Shown here: piece after piece, positions 63,693 through 64,000 of the stretch
How positions within the stretch are numbered: position 1 is the stretch's first letter
How the letters are laid out: the number at the start of each line of letters is the position of its first letter
DNA from: Streptomyces sp. B21-083
Lineage (GTDB): Bacteria; Actinomycetota; Actinomycetes; Streptomycetales; Streptomycetaceae
NCBI RefSeq assembly: GCF_036898825.1
Contig: NZ_JARUND010000001.1
Location: 2,232,001 to 2,296,000, forward strand
Direction of reading: 5' to 3'
DNA: 64,000 bases
Notes under the pieces: generated by a model
Told to the model about the DNA's origin: nothing
Seen by the model: the letters and a program-made list of their open reading frames with translations, nothing else
Databases searched by the model: none
Program-made: the position numbers and the translations under genes

Positions 63693-64000
63693 GAAGAACT
63701 GCCCGCCGTGCCGGTGTACTTGACGAAAGCCTGCGCGTCGCCCTGCACGTAGCCGTAGAACGCCTCCGCGAGGATGAGCACCAGGTTCTCCTGGAACGCC
63801 GAGTGGACGCCGCCGTCCTCGTCGACGTAGGTGGCCTCCTTGGAGATCCGCACGGTGATGTCCATGCCGACGCCGTAAGCCGCCTGCGACCAGTCACCGC
63901 CGATCGCGCGCAGGCCAGTGTCCGACGACGTGGACTGCCGGCGCTGCTTGCCCGACACGCTCCGCGAGTAGGCGAGCGGCTCACCGATCAGCGTGCCCGC
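63689..64000 (-). CDS. Major capsid protein, C-terminal part (cut by window edge)
   Basis: The frame enters from the right edge; the last 103 residues are visible: GTLIGEPLAYSRSVSGKQRR, LRAIGGDWSQAAYGVGMDIT, VRISKEATYVDEDGGVHSAF, LVLILAEAFYGYVQGDAQAF. The GDW...AYG...I.I..EA pattern and aromatic end are typical of HK97-fold capsid C-termini. A Ser/Gly-rich tail (KYTGTAGSSS) ends it, a possible glycosylation target of the coupled glycosyltransferase. Confidence 0.82.
   Translation of the reverse strand, partial: AGTLIGEPLAYSRSVSGKQRRQSTSSDTGLRAIGGDWSQAAYGVGMDITVRISKEATYVDEDGGVHSAFQENLVLILAEAFYGYVQGDAQAFVKYTGTAGSSS

Larger units (their letters stand above)
40870..64000. mobile_element. Tailed-phage (siphovirus-type) prophage, right end outside window
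   Basis: Contiguous phage genes: small regulatory genes at the left, lysis genes at about 45.5-48.1 kb, and tail, connector and capsid genes to the right edge, the late genes all leftward and tightly overlapping. A long tape measure and tail tube without a contractile sheath or baseplate proteins indicate a siphovirus. Integrase, replication genes, terminase, portal and protease are not in the window and should lie to the right. Confidence 0.93.

Overview
The window is very GC-rich and carries families typical of Streptomyces: a CebR operator, SpoIIE-type phosphatases, DUF5999, PaaX, orphan LanC and an HTH-MurA fusion beside aconitase. It reads as a Streptomyces chromosome segment (about 1-40.86 kb) into which a tailed-phage genome has inserted (about 40.87 kb to beyond the right edge). 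I saw no rRNA, tRNA, CRISPR array or insertion sequence.

Chromosomal part. 1-9.6 kb holds a cut-off secreted lytic polysaccharide monooxygenase behind two CebR boxes, a histidine-kinase remnant, acnA with a complex promoter, a DUF4236 protein, an HTH-MurA fusion, and a secreted GH62 arabinofuranosidase with a ricin-type sugar-binding domain. 9.7-16.6 kb holds an esterase, a SnoaL/metallo-beta-lactamase/DsbA-like group near MarR regulators, a DUF4142 protein and an orphan LanC-like protein. 16.6-25.2 kb holds a SpoIIE phosphatase and then a leftward operon that fits hydroxyproline catabolism: three-subunit dehydrogenase, DapA-like deaminase, epimerase and GntR regulator. A decayed Xaa-Pro aminopeptidase lies next to it. 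26.2-33.9 kb holds an aryl-CoA cluster: RidA, acyl-CoA dehydrogenase, aryl-CoA ligase, PaaX regulator, a flavin monooxygenase/old-yellow-enzyme fusion and an enoyl-CoA hydratase. It resembles 2-aminobenzoyl-CoA (or salicylyl-CoA) degradation, and two of its promoters share an operator-like element. 34-39.2 kb holds an anti-sigma-type ATPase, ornithine carbamoyltransferase and arginine deiminase, and a coupled SPFH/NAD-kinase-like pair. Two copies of a dispersed Streptomyces intergenic repeat sit between convergent genes.

Prophage. The bacterial polynucleotide kinase-phosphatase gene (pnkp) is cut at about 40.86 kb; only its ligase-like end remains on this side. Beyond the junction come small phage and regulatory genes, including an XRE/TPR regulator and a long palindrome. 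Then comes a long leftward late operon. In transcription order from the right edge it encodes the capsid (cut off), a glycosyltransferase translationally coupled to the capsid, connectors, tail terminator, tail tube, tail chaperones with a -1 frameshift, tape measure with a peptidase-like end, several tail proteins including one with three carbohydrate-binding-like repeats and one sialidase, a Tad2-like anti-Thoeris protein, endolysin, a DEDD exonuclease, holin and accessory membrane proteins. No integrase lies in the window. This fits an attachment site between lysis genes and integrase, so the integrase, replication genes and terminase should be beyond 64 kb.

The most interesting items are the prophage interruption of an RNA-repair gene, the capsid-coupled glycosyltransferase together with a sialidase and a sugar-binding tail protein, the anti-Thoeris protein in the late operon, the shared operator of the aryl-CoA cluster, and the SPFH/NAD-kinase-like pair.
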